64,000 nt of DNA from Cupriavidus respiraculi. GTDB taxonomy: Bacteria; Pseudomonadota; Gammaproteobacteria; Burkholderiales; Burkholderiaceae. Of this stretch, positions 20,613 to 30,438 are shown one piece after another. The stretch lies in the NCBI RefSeq assembly GCF_914271545.1, contig NZ_CAJZAH010000007.1, positions 1 through 64,000 on the forward strand. Direction: 5' to 3'. A model generated the notes under the pieces. The model saw only the letters and a list, made by a program, of their open reading frames with translations, had not been told where the DNA came from and ran no database searches. A program made the position numbers and the translations under genes. Numbering within the stretch: position 1 is the stretch's first letter; every line of letters begins with the position of its first letter.

Positions 20613-21445
20613 GCGCGGACACCGGCCGCATGCCGGCAGACACCATCATCGAGGTACGCGACCTGGTCAAGCGCTTCGGCAAGGCCGTGGTGCACGACCA
20701 TCTGAACCTCGACGTGTACCGCGGCGAGGTGCTGTCCATCGTGGGAGGATCGGGCACCGGCAAGACGGTGCTGCTGCGGCAGATCGTCGGACTGGAGCGG
20801 CCCACCTCCGGCACCATCCGCCTGTTCGGCGAGGACGCGACCCGGCTCGGCGCGCGCGAGCGCCAGTCGATGCGCAACCGCTGGGGCATGCAGTTCCAGC
20901 GCGGCGCGCTGTTCTCGGCGCTGTCGGTGCTCGACAATATCGCGCTGCCGCTGCGTGAACTTCGCTGCCTGCCCGACAATCTGATCTGCGAGGCGTCGCT
21001 GCTCAAGCTCGAGCTGGTCGGCCTGTCCGCCAAGGACGCGGACAAGATGCCGGCGGACCTGTCCGGCGGCATGGTCAAGCGCGTGGCGCTGGCCCGGGCG
21101 CTGGCGCTGGAGCCGGAGCTCGTGTTCCTGGACGAGCCCACGGCGGGCCTGGATCCGATGGCCTCCGACGACTATGTGGCGCTGATCCGCGACCTGCGCC
21201 GCGAACTGGGACTGACGGTGGTAATGGTGACGCACGACCTGGACACCCTGGTCGCGCTGTCGGACCGCGTCGCCGTGCTGGCCGACCGCAAGGTGCTGGC
21301 GGCGCTGCCGCTGCCGCAACTGGTGAAGGTCGACCATCCCTTCATCCACGAATATTTTCTCGGCGAGCGCGGCCAGCGCGCGCTGCAGGCCCTGCCCTCG
21401 CCGGCGAGCCCGATGCCCGGCGACGGGCAGTCTGGAGAGATGTAA
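20609..21445 (+). CDS. MlaF-family ABC transporter ATP-binding protein
   Basis: This 278-residue ATPase has Walker A GGSGTGKT (46-53), signature LSGGMVKR (about 150-157), Walker B LVFLDEPTAGLDP and the H-loop His in MVTHDLD. LSGGMVKR is the variant typical of MlaF/Ttg2A-type ATPases. It powers lipid movement between the membranes together with the STAS-permease and the MCE protein. It is coupled to both neighbours by overlapping codons (ATGA in front, TAATG behind). Confidence 0.93.
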   Translation: MSADTGRMPADTIIEVRDLVKRFGKAVVHDHLNLDVYRGEVLSIVGGSGTGKTVLLRQIVGLERPTSGTIRLFGEDATRLGARERQSMRNRWGMQFQRGALFSALSVLDNIALPLRELRCLPDNLICEASLLKLELVGLSAKDADKMPADLSGGMVKRVALARALALEPELVFLDEPTAGLDPMASDDYVALIRDLRRELGLTVVMVTHDLDTLVALSDRVAVLADRKVLAALPLPQLVKVDHPFIHEYFLGERGQRALQALPSPASPMPGDGQSGEM

Positions 21446-22386
21446 TGGAAAACAAGTCCAACGCCTTCCTCGCGGGCGTCTTCACCATCGGCCTGGTGGT
21501 GCTGACCGCGGCGGCGATCTTCTGGTTCAGCACCGACCATACCGAGCGCGTGCCGTTCGACCTGGTGACCCGCTCCACCGTCAACGGCCTCGGCCCCCAG
21601 GCCGACGTCAAGTATCGCGGCCTCGACGTCGGCAAGGTCGTCTCGATCCGCTTCGATCCGTCCGTGCCCGGCCAGATCATCGTGCGCATCAGCGTCGACA
21701 AGAACGCGCCGATCACGCGTACGACCTACGCCACGCTGGGCTTTCAGGGCGTGACCGGCATCGCCTACGTGCAACTGGACGACACCGCCGCGCAGGAAGG
21801 CAGCAATGCGCCGTCCCCGCCGCTGGCCACTTCCGAGCGCGCGGTCGCGCAGATCACGATGCGCCCCGGCTTCCTGGAGCAACTGGAAAAGCGTGGGGAT
21901 ACGCTGCTGACGCAGGCCGAGATGCTGATGACCTCGATCAACGACATGTTCCAGGGCGAGAACCGCCGCGAGGTCATGACGACGATTCGCTCGGTCAAGG
22001 AAGCGGCCGACGACTACGCGCGCCTCGCGCGCCGGCTGGAGCCGGCCGTGCGCGACCTGCCCCAGGTCACCGCCAACCTGAACGCCACGCTGGCGTCCAC
22101 GCGGCGGCTCGCGCAGGAACTGGGCAGCCCCAACGGCACGCTGCTGCGCACGGTCGACAACGTGGGCACCGATCTGCAAAGCGCCGCGCAGTCGGTGCAG
22201 ACCGCGGCCGGCAGCCTGGGCGAGGACACCCTGCCGCAGATCAACGGCCTCACACGCGACGCGCGCCAGACGGTGCGCTCGCTGGACCGCGCCGCCAGCC
22301 AGTTCAACGACAGTCCGCAGAGCGTGCTGTTCGGCGGCTCGGCGACGCCGCCCGGTCCGGGCGAACCGGGCTTCAGCGCGCCATGA
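21445..22386 (+). CDS. MCE (MlaD-family) substrate-binding protein
   Basis: This 313-residue protein is anchored by one N-terminal helix (residues about 8-28) with a periplasmic MCE domain at about 38-116 (VNGLGPQADVKYRGLDVGKV, TYATLGFQGVTGIAYVQLDD). A long helical C-terminal region follows, with regularly spaced polar residues that could form a tube-like bundle as in PqiB/YebT-like proteins. It is longer than MlaD of E. coli (about 183). It starts at the last base of the ATPase stop. It is the lipid-handling part of the transporter. Confidence 0.9.
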   Translation: MENKSNAFLAGVFTIGLVVLTAAAIFWFSTDHTERVPFDLVTRSTVNGLGPQADVKYRGLDVGKVVSIRFDPSVPGQIIVRISVDKNAPITRTTYATLGFQGVTGIAYVQLDDTAAQEGSNAPSPPLATSERAVAQITMRPGFLEQLEKRGDTLLTQAEMLMTSINDMFQGENRREVMTTIRSVKEAADDYARLARRLEPAVRDLPQVTANLNATLASTRRLAQELGSPNGTLLRTVDNVGTDLQSAAQSVQTAAGSLGEDTLPQINGLTRDARQTVRSLDRAASQFNDSPQSVLFGGSATPPGPGEPGFSAP

Positions 22387-22478
22387 AGGCCGCCACGAGG
22401 ATCGCCATGAGACTGCGCACCACGTCGGCCATCCGGTCCCCACGCGGGTGGACCATCGAACTTCATTCAAGGCATGTC

Positions 22479-23102
22479 ATGACACGTCTGCTTTCCCCGT
22501 TCCGCCGCGCGCGGGCCGCGCTCGCGGCGCTGGCCATCGGCGCCGTACTGGCCGGCTGCTCGCTGGTGCCCGACACGCAACCGGTGGTGACCTACGACCT
22601 GGGCCCCGCCGTCGCCACGACCGCGGCCACGCCGGCGGCCGCCACGCCGCTGCCGCCCCTGCGGGTCTTTCCCACCGACGGTCCGGCGTGGCTTGACGGC
22701 AATGCCATCTACTACCGGCTGCACTATGCGCAGGCCGAACGGCTGCAGCCTTACGCCACCCAGCGCTGGGTGATGTCGCCGGTGCGGCTGTTCGACGAGC
22801 GCATGCGCGAGGCCATCTCCGCCCGTGGCGCGCTGGGCTGGACCGGCGACAAGGCCACGCCGGCGCTGAAGGTGGACCTGCTGGACTTCGAGCAGGTGTT
22901 CGACAGCGCCACCGCCAGCCGTGGCGTGGTGCGCGCGCGGGCCACGGTGTTCCGCGACGGCGTGGTCGGGCAGAAGACCTTCGTGGCCGAGCAGCCGGCC
23001 CCGTCGGCCGATGGCGCCGGCGGCGTCAAGGCGCTGGCGGCGAGCTCCGACGCGGTGGTCCACGCGATCATGGACTGGGTCGCGACCCTGCCGCTGCGCT
23101 AG
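22479..23102 (+). CDS. ABC-type transport auxiliary lipoprotein (PqiC/DUF330-like)
   Basis: This 207-residue lipoprotein has basic residues, a hydrophobic stretch and a lipobox LAGC at about residues 25-28. It then shows the pattern of transport-auxiliary lipoproteins (VTYDLGPA, IYYRLHYAQAERLQPYATQR, WVMSPVRLFDERM). Such proteins sit in the outer membrane and accompany MCE transporters, as PqiC does PqiB. ATG 22479 gives a proper signal peptide. An ATG at 22383, overlapping the MCE stop, would add 32 residues. Confidence 0.85.
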   Translation: MTRLLSPFRRARAALAALAIGAVLAGCSLVPDTQPVVTYDLGPAVATTAATPAAATPLPPLRVFPTDGPAWLDGNAIYYRLHYAQAERLQPYATQRWVMSPVRLFDERMREAISARGALGWTGDKATPALKVDLLDFEQVFDSATASRGVVRARATVFRDGVVGQKTFVAEQPAPSADGAGGVKALAASSDAVVHAIMDWVATLPLR

Positions 23103-23129
23103 CCAGGGCGACGGACAAGGCAAATTCGC

Positions 23130-24392
23130 ATGGCCACGGTCGATCCCGCAACGGCCTCCCCGCCGCCACCGCCCCCGGTACAACCCGCCGACGCGGCCCC
23201 GGCTCCGCGGCATTCGCCGCTCGCGCGCGTGGGCCTGCTGTGCTTCACGCTGCTGGTGATTTTCGCCAGCCTGTATCCGTTCACGGGCTGGACCGACAAC
23301 GGCATCTCGCCCTTCGCCTTCCTGACCGCGCCCAAGCCGCGCTATATCACCGACTTCGACCTGCTGACCAATGTGATCGGCTATTGCCCGCTGGGCGCGC
23401 TGGTGGTGTTCTCGCTGCATCCGCGCGTCTCGGGCACGCGCGCCACGCTGGTGGCGCTGGTGGCCGGCGCGCTGCTGTCGGCCGTGCTCGAGGCGCTGCA
23501 GACCTGGCTGCCCAACCGCATCTCGTCGAACATCGACCTGATCACCAATGCGCTCGGCGCGCTGCTGGGCGCGGCCATCGCCGCGCCGTTCGCCGCGGCG
23601 ATGATCGACCGCGGTGCGCTGCGCCAGCTGCGCATCAGCTGGTTCGAGCCGCACGCCAGCTTCGCCATCATGCTGATCCTGCTGTGGCCGTTCGCGCAGA
23701 TCTTTCCGCAGGAGCATCTGTTCGGCATGGGCGGCATCGTGCGTCAGTGGCTGACCGATCCGGATTCATGGCCGATGCAGCTGCTGCAGATGGTGCTGCC
23801 CGGCGTGACCACGATCCAGGAGGACCTGGGCCTGCGCCCCGACGACATGCACAGCCAGGAGTTGCTGGAATCGCTGGTGACGGCCTGCGCCTGGCTTGGC
23901 ACTGGCCTGTTCGCCTCGGTGGCGATGCGCCGGCAGGCCCCGATGCTGGGCATTCTGGCGGCGCTGCTCTCCAGCGCGCTGCTGCTCAAGGCCTGGGTGT
24001 CGGAGCTGCAGTTCCGCGCCGACAGCCCGTTCAACTGGCTGTCGGAGGGCGGCCGCTTCGGCCTGCTGACCGGCTCGCTGCTGCTGGTGCTGCTGCTGCG
24101 GGTGCCGCGCTGGCTGCGCGGGGTGATCGCCATGGCGGCGCTGGCGGCGCTGGTGGTGCTGACCAACCTGCTGCCGTCCAATCCCTATGCGTGGATCTCG
24201 GACGAGAGCTGGCGCCTGGGCCGCTACGTCCATTTCAACAGCCTGTCCCAGTGGCTGGGCTGGCTGTGGCCGTTCCTGGCCTTCTGCTATGTGGCCTGGC
24301 GCTTCGAGCAGTTCGGCCTGCGCCGGCGCAGCGAACGGCGCGCGCGGCGACGCGCGGCGCGCCGCGCCGGCGGCGGAAATCCGGACGCCTGA
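23130..24392 (+). CDS. VanZ-like family membrane protein
   Basis: This 420-residue polytopic membrane protein starts with a Pro-rich cytosolic tail. A VanZ-like module follows (LLCFTLLVIFASLYPFTGW, DLLTNVIGYCPLGALVVFSL, ISSNIDLITNALGALLGA), then further hydrophobic helices to an Arg-rich C-terminus. The role of VanZ-like proteins outside glycopeptide resistance is unknown. It follows the lipoprotein gene by 27 bases and may be part of the same transcript. It ends 15 bases from the convergent pcp gene, with no obvious terminator between. Confidence 0.85.
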   Translation: MATVDPATASPPPPPPVQPADAAPAPRHSPLARVGLLCFTLLVIFASLYPFTGWTDNGISPFAFLTAPKPRYITDFDLLTNVIGYCPLGALVVFSLHPRVSGTRATLVALVAGALLSAVLEALQTWLPNRISSNIDLITNALGALLGAAIAAPFAAAMIDRGALRQLRISWFEPHASFAIMLILLWPFAQIFPQEHLFGMGGIVRQWLTDPDSWPMQLLQMVLPGVTTIQEDLGLRPDDMHSQELLESLVTACAWLGTGLFASVAMRRQAPMLGILAALLSSALLLKAWVSELQFRADSPFNWLSEGGRFGLLTGSLLLVLLLRVPRWLRGVIAMAALAALVVLTNLLPSNPYAWISDESWRLGRYVHFNSLSQWLGWLWPFLAFCYVAWRFEQFGLRRRSERRARRRAARRAGGGNPDA

Positions 24393-24407
24393 GCGCGAAG
24401 GCAGGGC

Positions 24408-25064
24408 TCAGTGCAGCTGGCCGCCGCTCTCGCGGGCGTCGGTCGCGGTGGACAGCGCGGTGGCCACCGCGCAACGCAGCCCCGCCACCAGCGTGGCGAG
24501 CGCCAGGCTGGGCTGGCCCGGGTGACGCGCCGCCTGCTCCGGCAGGTAGGGGATATGGATGAAGCCGCCGCGCGTATTGCGATCGCGGTCGCCGTGGCCG
24601 GCGAGCGCATGCATCAGCCCGTAGAACACGTGGTTGCAGACGAAGGTGCCGGCCGTCTGCGAGACCGAGGCGGGAATGCCCGCGGCGCGCATGTCGCGCA
24701 CCATGGCCTTGATCGGCAGCGTCGAGAAGTACGCGGCCGGGCCCCCGCCGGCGATGGGCTCGTCCACCGGCTGGCGGCCGGCGTTGTCGGCGATCCGCGC
24801 ATCGTCGATATTGATGGCCACCCGCTCCACCGACATCTCGGCCCGGCCTCCGGCCTGGCCCACGGCGATGGCAACGGCCGGCCGCAACTCTTCCAGCAGC
24901 GCCGCCATCGCGTCGATCGCCGCGCCGAACACGCACGGCAGCCGGCGCGCCACGATCACCGCGTCGCCCACGCGCTCGCCGTCCAGCGCGCGCACCGCCT
25001 CCCATGACGGATTGATGGGCTCGTTATCGAAGGGCTCGAAGCCGGTCAGCAGCACGGTACGCAT
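24408..25064 (-). CDS. pcp: Pyrrolidone-carboxylate peptidase (pyroglutamyl peptidase I)
   Basis: This 218-residue cysteine peptidase removes N-terminal pyroglutamate from peptides. Visible motifs are [20 protein letters not shown] at the start, the catalytic Cys in [16 protein letters not shown] and the catalytic His in [15 protein letters not shown] 25064 has GAGGA upstream. It is the last gene of the pxpB-pxpC-pxpA-pcp cluster, 50 bases after pxpA. It thus supplies free 5-oxoproline to the oxoprolinase encoded by the same operon. Confidence 0.95.
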   Translation of the reverse strand: MRTVLLTGFEPFDNEPINPSWEAVRALDGERVGDAVIVARRLPCVFGAAIDAMAALLEELRPAVAIAVGQAGGRAEMSVERVAINIDDARIADNAGRQPVDEPIAGGGPAAYFSTLPIKAMVRDMRAAGIPASVSQTAGTFVCNHVFYGLMHALAGHGDRDRNTRGGFIHIPYLPEQAARHPGQPSLALATLVAGLRCAVATALSTATDARESGGQLH

Positions 25065-25114
25065 CGCAGGTCCTCGGGATGGGTTCACATCGGCGTCAAC
25101 GGCGCTCTTCCGCG

Positions 25115-25855
25115 TCAACCGCCGGCCCGCACGGCGATGCCTTCTGCGCCGAGCCGCTCGCGGATGCGCCGCGCGAAGGCCAGCGCGTGCGCGCCGTCGC
25201 CATGCAGGCAGACCGTCTCGGCGCGGATCGGCACCCAGCTGCCGTCGACGGCGCGCACCTTCTGCTCGCGCACCATGGACAGGGTCTGGTCCAGCGCCAC
25301 CTGCTCGTCCTCGTGCAGCGCGCCCGGCGTGCCGCGCCTGACCAGTGAGCCGTCCGGGTTGTAGCCGCGGTCGGCGAAGACTTCCTCCTTGACCTTCAGC
25401 CCCGCCTCGCGCGCGGCGCGGATCATCGCGCTGCCGGCCAGGCCGAAGAAGATCAGCCCGCCATCGAAGTCGCGCACCGCGCGCACGATGGCGCCGGCCA
25501 GCACGGGATCGCGCGCCGCCTGGTTGTACAGCGCGCCGTGCGCCTTCACATGGGCCAGCCGGCCGCCCTCGGCCCGCGCGATGGCCGCCAGCGCGCCGAT
25601 CTGGTACAGCACGTCGGCGTAGACGAGCTCCGGCGCGCGGTTCATCTCGGTGCGGCCGAAGTTCTCGCGATCCGGATAGCTGGGATGCGCGCCGATGGCC
25701 ACGCCGCGCGCCAGCGCCCATTGCACCGTCTGGCGCATGGTCGCGGCGTCGCCCGCGTGCCAGCCGCAGGCGATATTGGCCGAGCTGATCAGGTCCAGCA
25801 GCGCCTCGTCGTTGCCGCAGCCTTCGCCGAGGTCGGCGTTCAGATCGATTTGCAT
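25115..25855 (-). CDS. pxpA: 5-oxoprolinase subunit A (LamB/YcsF family)
   Basis: This 246-residue protein opens with [20 protein letters not shown] and continues [20 protein letters not shown] and [15 protein letters not shown], all diagnostic of the YcsF/PxpA family. With PxpB and PxpC it hydrolyses 5-oxoproline to glutamate using ATP. It lies 86 bases downstream of pxpC. Confidence 0.95.
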   Translation of the reverse strand: MQIDLNADLGEGCGNDEALLDLISSANIACGWHAGDAATMRQTVQWALARGVAIGAHPSYPDRENFGRTEMNRAPELVYADVLYQIGALAAIARAEGGRLAHVKAHGALYNQAARDPVLAGAIVRAVRDFDGGLIFFGLAGSAMIRAAREAGLKVKEEVFADRGYNPDGSLVRRGTPGALHEDEQVALDQTLSMVREQKVRAVDGSWVPIRAETVCLHGDGAHALAFARRIRERLGAEGIAVRAGG

Positions 25856-25941
25856 GGCTCTCTCCTTGTCGATGCGCGCGGCCGGCGCGCGGCGGTGCGG
25901 TGCTGTCCGGTTACGTCGTTACGGTGAGCTCCGCGGCCGGT

Positions 25942-26967
25942 TCAGACCACGGACCGCGTGATGGCGCGGCGGCGCGCGGCGAGCGGCGCGCCGCCCGCAC
26001 CCGCCTGCCACGCCAGCGCCAGATCCACCTGGCGCAGGTAGCGGTCCAGCGCGGCCTGCGCCTCGGCCGCCTCTTCCAGCGAGACACGCACGAAACGTAC
26101 CGCGCCGCCCAGCGGCGCCTGCGCGAGCCGCCACAGGTCGGCGCCGATCACCACGCCGATCTTGGGATAGCCTCCGGTGGTCTGCGCGTCCGCCATCAGC
26201 GCGATCGGCTGGCCGCCCGGCGGCACCTGCATCACGCCCGGCACCACGCCGTGCGAGAGCAGGTCGGCGCCCTGCCAGGCCAGGCGCGCCAGCGCCGGGC
26301 CCTGCAGCCGGAAGCCCATGCGGTTGCTGTTCGGCGTCACGGTCCAGTCCGCCTCCCACAGCGCGGCCTGCGAGGCCGCGTCGAACTGCTCGTATTCGGT
26401 ACCCGGCAGCATGCGGATCGGCATGGCGGTGCCCAGAGGCTTTACGGGCATGGCCCAGCCCGGTGCCTGCACACCCAACGAACCCTGCTCGGCGGCCACC
26501 CCGGGCCTGCCCACCGGCAGCCGGTCGCCGTCGCACAGCGCGCGGCCGGCGAAGCCGCCGAAACCCGCCTTCAGGTCGGTGCTGCGCGAGCCCATCACCG
26601 GCGGCACGTCGATGCCGCCCGCCACGCAGAGGTAGGTGCGGGTGCCGCCCTGCGCCGCCGGCAGCGTCAGCGTCTGCCCCTCGCGCACGTCGAAGGCGTG
26701 CCAGGACCAGACAGGCACGCCGTCCAGGTTCGCGCGGCAATCGGCGCCGGCCAGCGCCACGCGCATGTCGGCACGGAAACGCACCGCGGCGCGGCCGAGC
26801 GTAAATTCGATCGCGGCGCAGTCCGCGGCGTTGCCCACCAGCCGGTTGCCGACCGTCAGCGCCACGCGGTCCAGCGCGCCGGTGCTGCCGACGCCGAAGC
26901 GCCGATAGCCCGTGCGGCCCAGGTCCTGGACGGCGGCCAGCGCGCCGGGACGCAGGATCTCGATCAC
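25942..26967 (-). CDS. pxpC: 5-oxoprolinase subunit C (biotin-dependent carboxyltransferase-like)
   Basis: This 341-residue protein (IEILRPGALAAVQDLGRTGY, SNRMGFRLQGPAL) belongs to the KipA/PxpC family. The GTG start at 26967 overlaps the pxpB stop as GTGA, so the two subunits are translationally coupled. It forms the catalytic complex with PxpB. Confidence 0.94.
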   Translation of the reverse strand: MIEILRPGALAAVQDLGRTGYRRFGVGSTGALDRVALTVGNRLVGNAADCAAIEFTLGRAAVRFRADMRVALAGADCRANLDGVPVWSWHAFDVREGQTLTLPAAQGGTRTYLCVAGGIDVPPVMGSRSTDLKAGFGGFAGRALCDGDRLPVGRPGVAAEQGSLGVQAPGWAMPVKPLGTAMPIRMLPGTEYEQFDAASQAALWEADWTVTPNSNRMGFRLQGPALARLAWQGADLLSHGVVPGVMQVPPGGQPIALMADAQTTGGYPKIGVVIGADLWRLAQAPLGGAVRFVRVSLEEAAEAQAALDRYLRQVDLALAWQAGAGGAPLAARRRAITRSVV

Positions 26968-27614
26968 GCGAGCACCTCCTGCGCCACGAAGCGCACCGTG
27001 TCGCCCGGTGCGAACAGGGATGGCGGATCGCGGTCGGCCACGAACAGCGCGGCATCGGTATGGCCGATCAGCTGCCAGCCGCCGGGCGCGGTGGCCGGAT
27101 AGATGCCGGTCTGCTCGCCGCCGATGCCCACCGAGCCGGCCGGCACCGCCATGCGCGGCTCGGCGCGGCGCGGCGTGGCGAGGGCGGGCTCCAGCCCGCC
27201 CATATAGGCGAAGCCGGGCTGGAAGCCGAGGAAGTAGACGACGTACTCGCCGGCGCTGTGCCGGCGCACCACCTCGCGCGGACTCAGGCCGGTATGGGCC
27301 GCCACGTCGGCCAGGTCGGGCCCGTGCTCGCCGCCATAGCGCACGGGAATCTCCACCAGCTTGCCGGTGGTATTGCGCGATTCGCCCGATGCCCAGGCCA
27401 GCTTCAGGTTGCGCTCCAGCGCCTCCGGGTCGGCCTGGCCGTCGAACACCAGCGTGAGGTTGTTCATGCCGGGCACCACGTCGACTACGCCGCGCCAGTC
27501 CCCGGCGCGCTCGGCCATGGCCCAGATGCGGCGCTGCACCTCCAGCGTAGCGGGCGGCGCTACGCTGCAAAGCAGGGCGTGCTCGGCAAGACGGTGAACG
27601 GTGCAACGGGTCAT
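26964..27614 (-). CDS. pxpB: 5-oxoprolinase subunit B (KipI family)
   Basis: This 216-residue protein has the KipI/PxpB pattern: VVPGMNNLTLVFDG, VEIPVRYGGEHGPDL, YVVYFLGFQPGFAYMGGL and APGGWQLIGHTDA. It is the first gene of the pyroglutamate operon. ATG 27614 is preferred; the frame is open a little further upstream. The AT-rich stretch around 27700-27735 is a likely promoter region. Confidence 0.94.
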   Translation of the reverse strand: MTRCTVHRLAEHALLCSVAPPATLEVQRRIWAMAERAGDWRGVVDVVPGMNNLTLVFDGQADPEALERNLKLAWASGESRNTTGKLVEIPVRYGGEHGPDLADVAAHTGLSPREVVRRHSAGEYVVYFLGFQPGFAYMGGLEPALATPRRAEPRMAVPAGSVGIGGEQTGIYPATAPGGWQLIGHTDAALFVADRDPPSLFAPGDTVRFVAQEVLA

Positions 27615-27804
27615 TGGCGGTGTCGGTGGTGGCCCAGCGTGCAGTGTAAGCCGCAGCAAGCCTGCGGAGCGCAAGCACAGGCCGAATATCGCTTCCGGTA
27701 ATTCATCGACAATTTATCTACAAATCATCATAAAGGAACGGGCGGAGCCGGGCAGTCGGGGTTGACCCTAGGTGCGCGGCCGGGACCCTTTACGGGGCGC
27801 GGAC

Positions 27805-27844
27805 GAAAAAAAAACCGGCCGGTGTGGCACCGGCCGGTTTTCCC
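27805..27844 (-). terminator. Strong terminator after lipA
   Basis: A 13-bp perfect stem (27812-27824 with 27828-27840, loop TGG) is followed on the minus strand by nine T residues. It lies 20 bases past the lipA stop. It also has T residues on the plus side. Confidence 0.93.
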
Positions 27845-27863
27845 TGGCTGGACTGCTGTCGCC

Positions 27864-28859
27864 TTACGCGAAGCCGGCCAGATGCGCCTGTTCGTCGGCG
27901 TGGTAGGAGCTGCGCACCATCGCGCCCACGGCGGCGTGGGTGAAGCCCATCTTGTAGGCCTCTTCCTCGAACATCTTGAAGGTGTCGGGATGCACGTAGC
28001 GGGTCACCGGCAGGTGGTGGTTCGACGGCGCCAGATATTGGCCGATGGTCAGCATGTCGATATCGTGGGCCCGCATGTCGCGCATGACTTCGAGAATTTC
28101 CTCGTCGGTCTCGCCCAGGCCCACCATCAGGCCGGACTTGGTGGCCACGTCCGGGCAGCGGCGCTTGAACTCCTGCAGCAGCTTCAGCGAGTGCGCATAG
28201 TCGGCGCCCGGGCGCGCCTGCTTGTACAGGCGCGGCACCGTTTCCAGGTTGTGGTTCATCACGTCGGGCGGGTTGCCCTGCAGGATGTCCAGCGCCTTGT
28301 CCAGGCGGCCGCGGAAGTCGGGCACCAGCACCTCGATGCGGGTGAGGGGCGACAGCGCGCGGGTTTCGCGGATGCAGTCGACGAAATGGCCCGCGCCGCC
28401 GTCGCGCAGGTCGTCGCGGTCCACGCTGGTGATCACCACGTAGTTCAGCTTCAGCTGGGCGATGGTGCGCGCCAGATTGCCCGGCTCGTTGACGTCGAGC
28501 GGATCGGGACGGCCGTGACCCACGTCGCAGAACGGACAGCGGCGGGTGCACTTGTCGCCCATGATCATGAAGGTGGCCGTGCCCTTGCCGAAGCATTCGC
28601 CGATATTGGGGCAGCTCGCCTCCTCGCACACCGTCACCAGGTTGTTGGCGCGCAGGATGTCCTTGATCTCGTAGAAGCGGGAATTGCCGGTGGCCGCCTT
28701 CACGCGGATCCATTCGGGCTTCTTCAGCTTCTCGGCCGGCACGATCTTGATCGGAATGCGGGCCGTCTTGTCGGCGGACTTCTGCTTGCGGGTCGGGTCG
28801 TAGGCCTCGGGGGCCGTTGCGGGTGCTTCGCTGGAAGCGGCGATCAGGGCATCGCTCAT
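27864..28859 (-). CDS. lipA: Lipoyl synthase
   Basis: This 331-residue radical-SAM enzyme inserts sulfur into octanoyl groups on lipoyl domains. Both iron-sulfur motifs are intact: the auxiliary cluster Cys78, Cys83, Cys89 ([12 protein letters not shown]) and the radical-SAM cluster Cys104, Cys108, Cys111 (CTRRCPFC). The C-terminal RSSYHADEQ supplies the conserved Arg-Ser-Ser. ATG 28859 is the family start. It follows lipB by 67 bases. Confidence 0.97.
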   Translation of the reverse strand: MSDALIAASSEAPATAPEAYDPTRKQKSADKTARIPIKIVPAEKLKKPEWIRVKAATGNSRFYEIKDILRANNLVTVCEEASCPNIGECFGKGTATFMIMGDKCTRRCPFCDVGHGRPDPLDVNEPGNLARTIAQLKLNYVVITSVDRDDLRDGGAGHFVDCIRETRALSPLTRIEVLVPDFRGRLDKALDILQGNPPDVMNHNLETVPRLYKQARPGADYAHSLKLLQEFKRRCPDVATKSGLMVGLGETDEEILEVMRDMRAHDIDMLTIGQYLAPSNHHLPVTRYVHPDTFKMFEEEAYKMGFTHAAVGAMVRSSYHADEQAHLAGFA

Positions 28860-28926
28860 CGTGTTCTCCGCACGCCCTCTGGCGTGCAATGTCGGCTAAC
28901 CCGGCGCAATGCCGGTTCAGGCTGTG

Positions 28927-29652
28927 TCAGGCCGTGGCGGCAGACCGATCCGCCGCGACCGCGCGCTCGTGCGCCGCCGTCAGCACCTCGCACAGGGCCG
29001 CCGCCAGGCGCCGCGCGATCTCGGGTTGATGTGCCGCGCTCACCGGCTCGGCACGCAGTTCTCCACTGGCATCCGCCGCGCCGCGCGTGGCGCCGGCGCC
29101 GGCCATGTCGACCGTCTCGAGGCCGGCATAGCCGCAGGGGTTGATGCGCAGGAAAGGCGCAAGGTCCATCTCCACGTTCAGACTGACACCGTGATAGCTG
29201 CAACCGTTGCGGATCTTGAGGCCGAGCGCGGCAATCTTGGCGCCGCGGTGCGGCCCCGCGGACAGATAGATGCCGGGGGCGCCGGGCTTGCGTTCGGCTG
29301 CGAGATTATACGCCGCCAGCGTATCGAGTACCGCCTGCTCGATGCCGTGGACCAGTTCGCGCACCATCAACTTGCGCCGGCGCAGGTCCAGCAACAGGTA
29401 GACGACGATCTGGCCGGGGCCGTGGTAGGTGATCTGCCCGCCCCGGTCGATCCGTACCAGCGGGATCGCGGGGTCGGGTGCCAGCAGGTGCGAGGGATCG
29501 CCGGCCTGCCCGAGCGTATAGACCGGGGGATGTTCGACGACCCAGATCTGGTCGGGGGTGTCGGGCGTGCGCGCGTCGGTGAAGGCGCGCATCTCGTCGA
29601 AGCAGGCCTGGTAATCCACGCGGCCCCGTTCGAGGACTTCGATATCTGGCAT
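28927..29652 (-). CDS. lipB: Octanoyl-[ACP]:protein N-octanoyltransferase
   Basis: This 241-residue enzyme transfers octanoate from ACP to lipoyl domains, the step before LipA. Visible are [32 protein letters not shown], the catalytic Lys in [11 protein letters not shown] and the catalytic Cys in [14 protein letters not shown]. The C-terminus is about 25 residues longer than in E. coli, with an Ala/Glu-rich end. It is the first gene of a lipB-lipA operon. Confidence 0.96.
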   Translation of the reverse strand: MPDIEVLERGRVDYQACFDEMRAFTDARTPDTPDQIWVVEHPPVYTLGQAGDPSHLLAPDPAIPLVRIDRGGQITYHGPGQIVVYLLLDLRRRKLMVRELVHGIEQAVLDTLAAYNLAAERKPGAPGIYLSAGPHRGAKIAALGLKIRNGCSYHGVSLNVEMDLAPFLRINPCGYAGLETVDMAGAGATRGAADASGELRAEPVSAAHQPEIARRLAAALCEVLTAAHERAVAADRSAATA

Positions 29653-29666
29653 GCCCGAGAGTGTAA

Positions 29667-29692
29667 CGAAAAGGGCCGGATCGCTCCGGCCC
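29667..29692 (-). terminator. Terminator upstream of lipB
   Basis: Stem GGGCCGGA / TCCGGCCC (29673-29692, loop TCGC) is followed on the minus strand by TTTT. It lies between the DUF2917 gene and lipB and should end the DUF2917 transcript. Confidence 0.75.
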
Positions 29693-29803
29693 CTGTCGTG
29701 TCATGGGTTTGCGCCGCCCGGGCCCGCCGCCTCTGGCGCGCGGCGAGAATGCACCAGCCGCAGGGGGCCGCGGGCGATGCCGCCCGCCGCCGGCCCCACC
29801 GCG

Positions 29804-30166
29804 TCAGGCGGCCGTGACGACGTTCTGGCTAGGCGTCCATTCCGTGCCTCGAACCAGCCGGCGTCCGATGCGCGCCACGACGTGGCCGAGGTGGGTGCCG
29901 GCGGGCCGGCGCGCTTCGGCGATCAGGGCCAGCCGCACCGGGCGCTGGGCGCGCGGATCGACGCTTAGCGTGACCTCTTCTCCCGCCGACAGCAGCAGGC
30001 TGCCGCCGCAGCGCAGCCAGTAGTCGGCCGAATCGCTATCGCGCGTGGCCCACAGGTCGACCCCGGCGGCATCCTCGACGTGCAGGCGCTGCGCGGTGTG
30101 GATCGACAAGGTCGTGACTTCGCCCGGGCTCAGGGAAAAAACGGTCGTTGTGAGCAAGGTTTCCAT
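29804..30166 (-). CDS. DUF2917 domain protein
   Basis: This 120-residue protein of the DUF2917 family has VDLWATRDSDSADYWL and LSAGEEVTLSV, a small beta-rich, possibly cupin-like fold. Function is unknown. ATG 30166 is preferred because GAAGGGTG stands at the right distance; a GTG at 30175 is also in frame. It is divergently transcribed from a GcvA-type LysR gene, which probably regulates it. Confidence 0.8.
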   Translation of the reverse strand: METLLTTTVFSLSPGEVTTLSIHTAQRLHVEDAAGVDLWATRDSDSADYWLRCGGSLLLSAGEEVTLSVDPRAQRPVRLALIAEARRPAGTHLGHVVARIGRRLVRGTEWTPSQNVVTAA

Positions 30167-30438
30167 TTTGTGCACCCTTCAGATGACTTGGCCCGTCAGC
30201 TTCACCCGCCGGAATGGCGCTTCCGGGATCGTTGCCCCCGCAGGGGGCGGGCCGGAAATCGATGCAAAACCGCAGTGCCGATGGAGTGCATTCTAGTGAT
30301 TGCCAAGGCGCTGCCAAAACGATATATATTGCGCTGGCTTGTTAGCAAAACTCACAACGGGAAGCCTTTGCGAACGCCGTTCGCAGCGGCCTTGCAGTAC
30401 CGCACAGCCCCGTTCCCAATGTCATTCCGGAGTCCACC

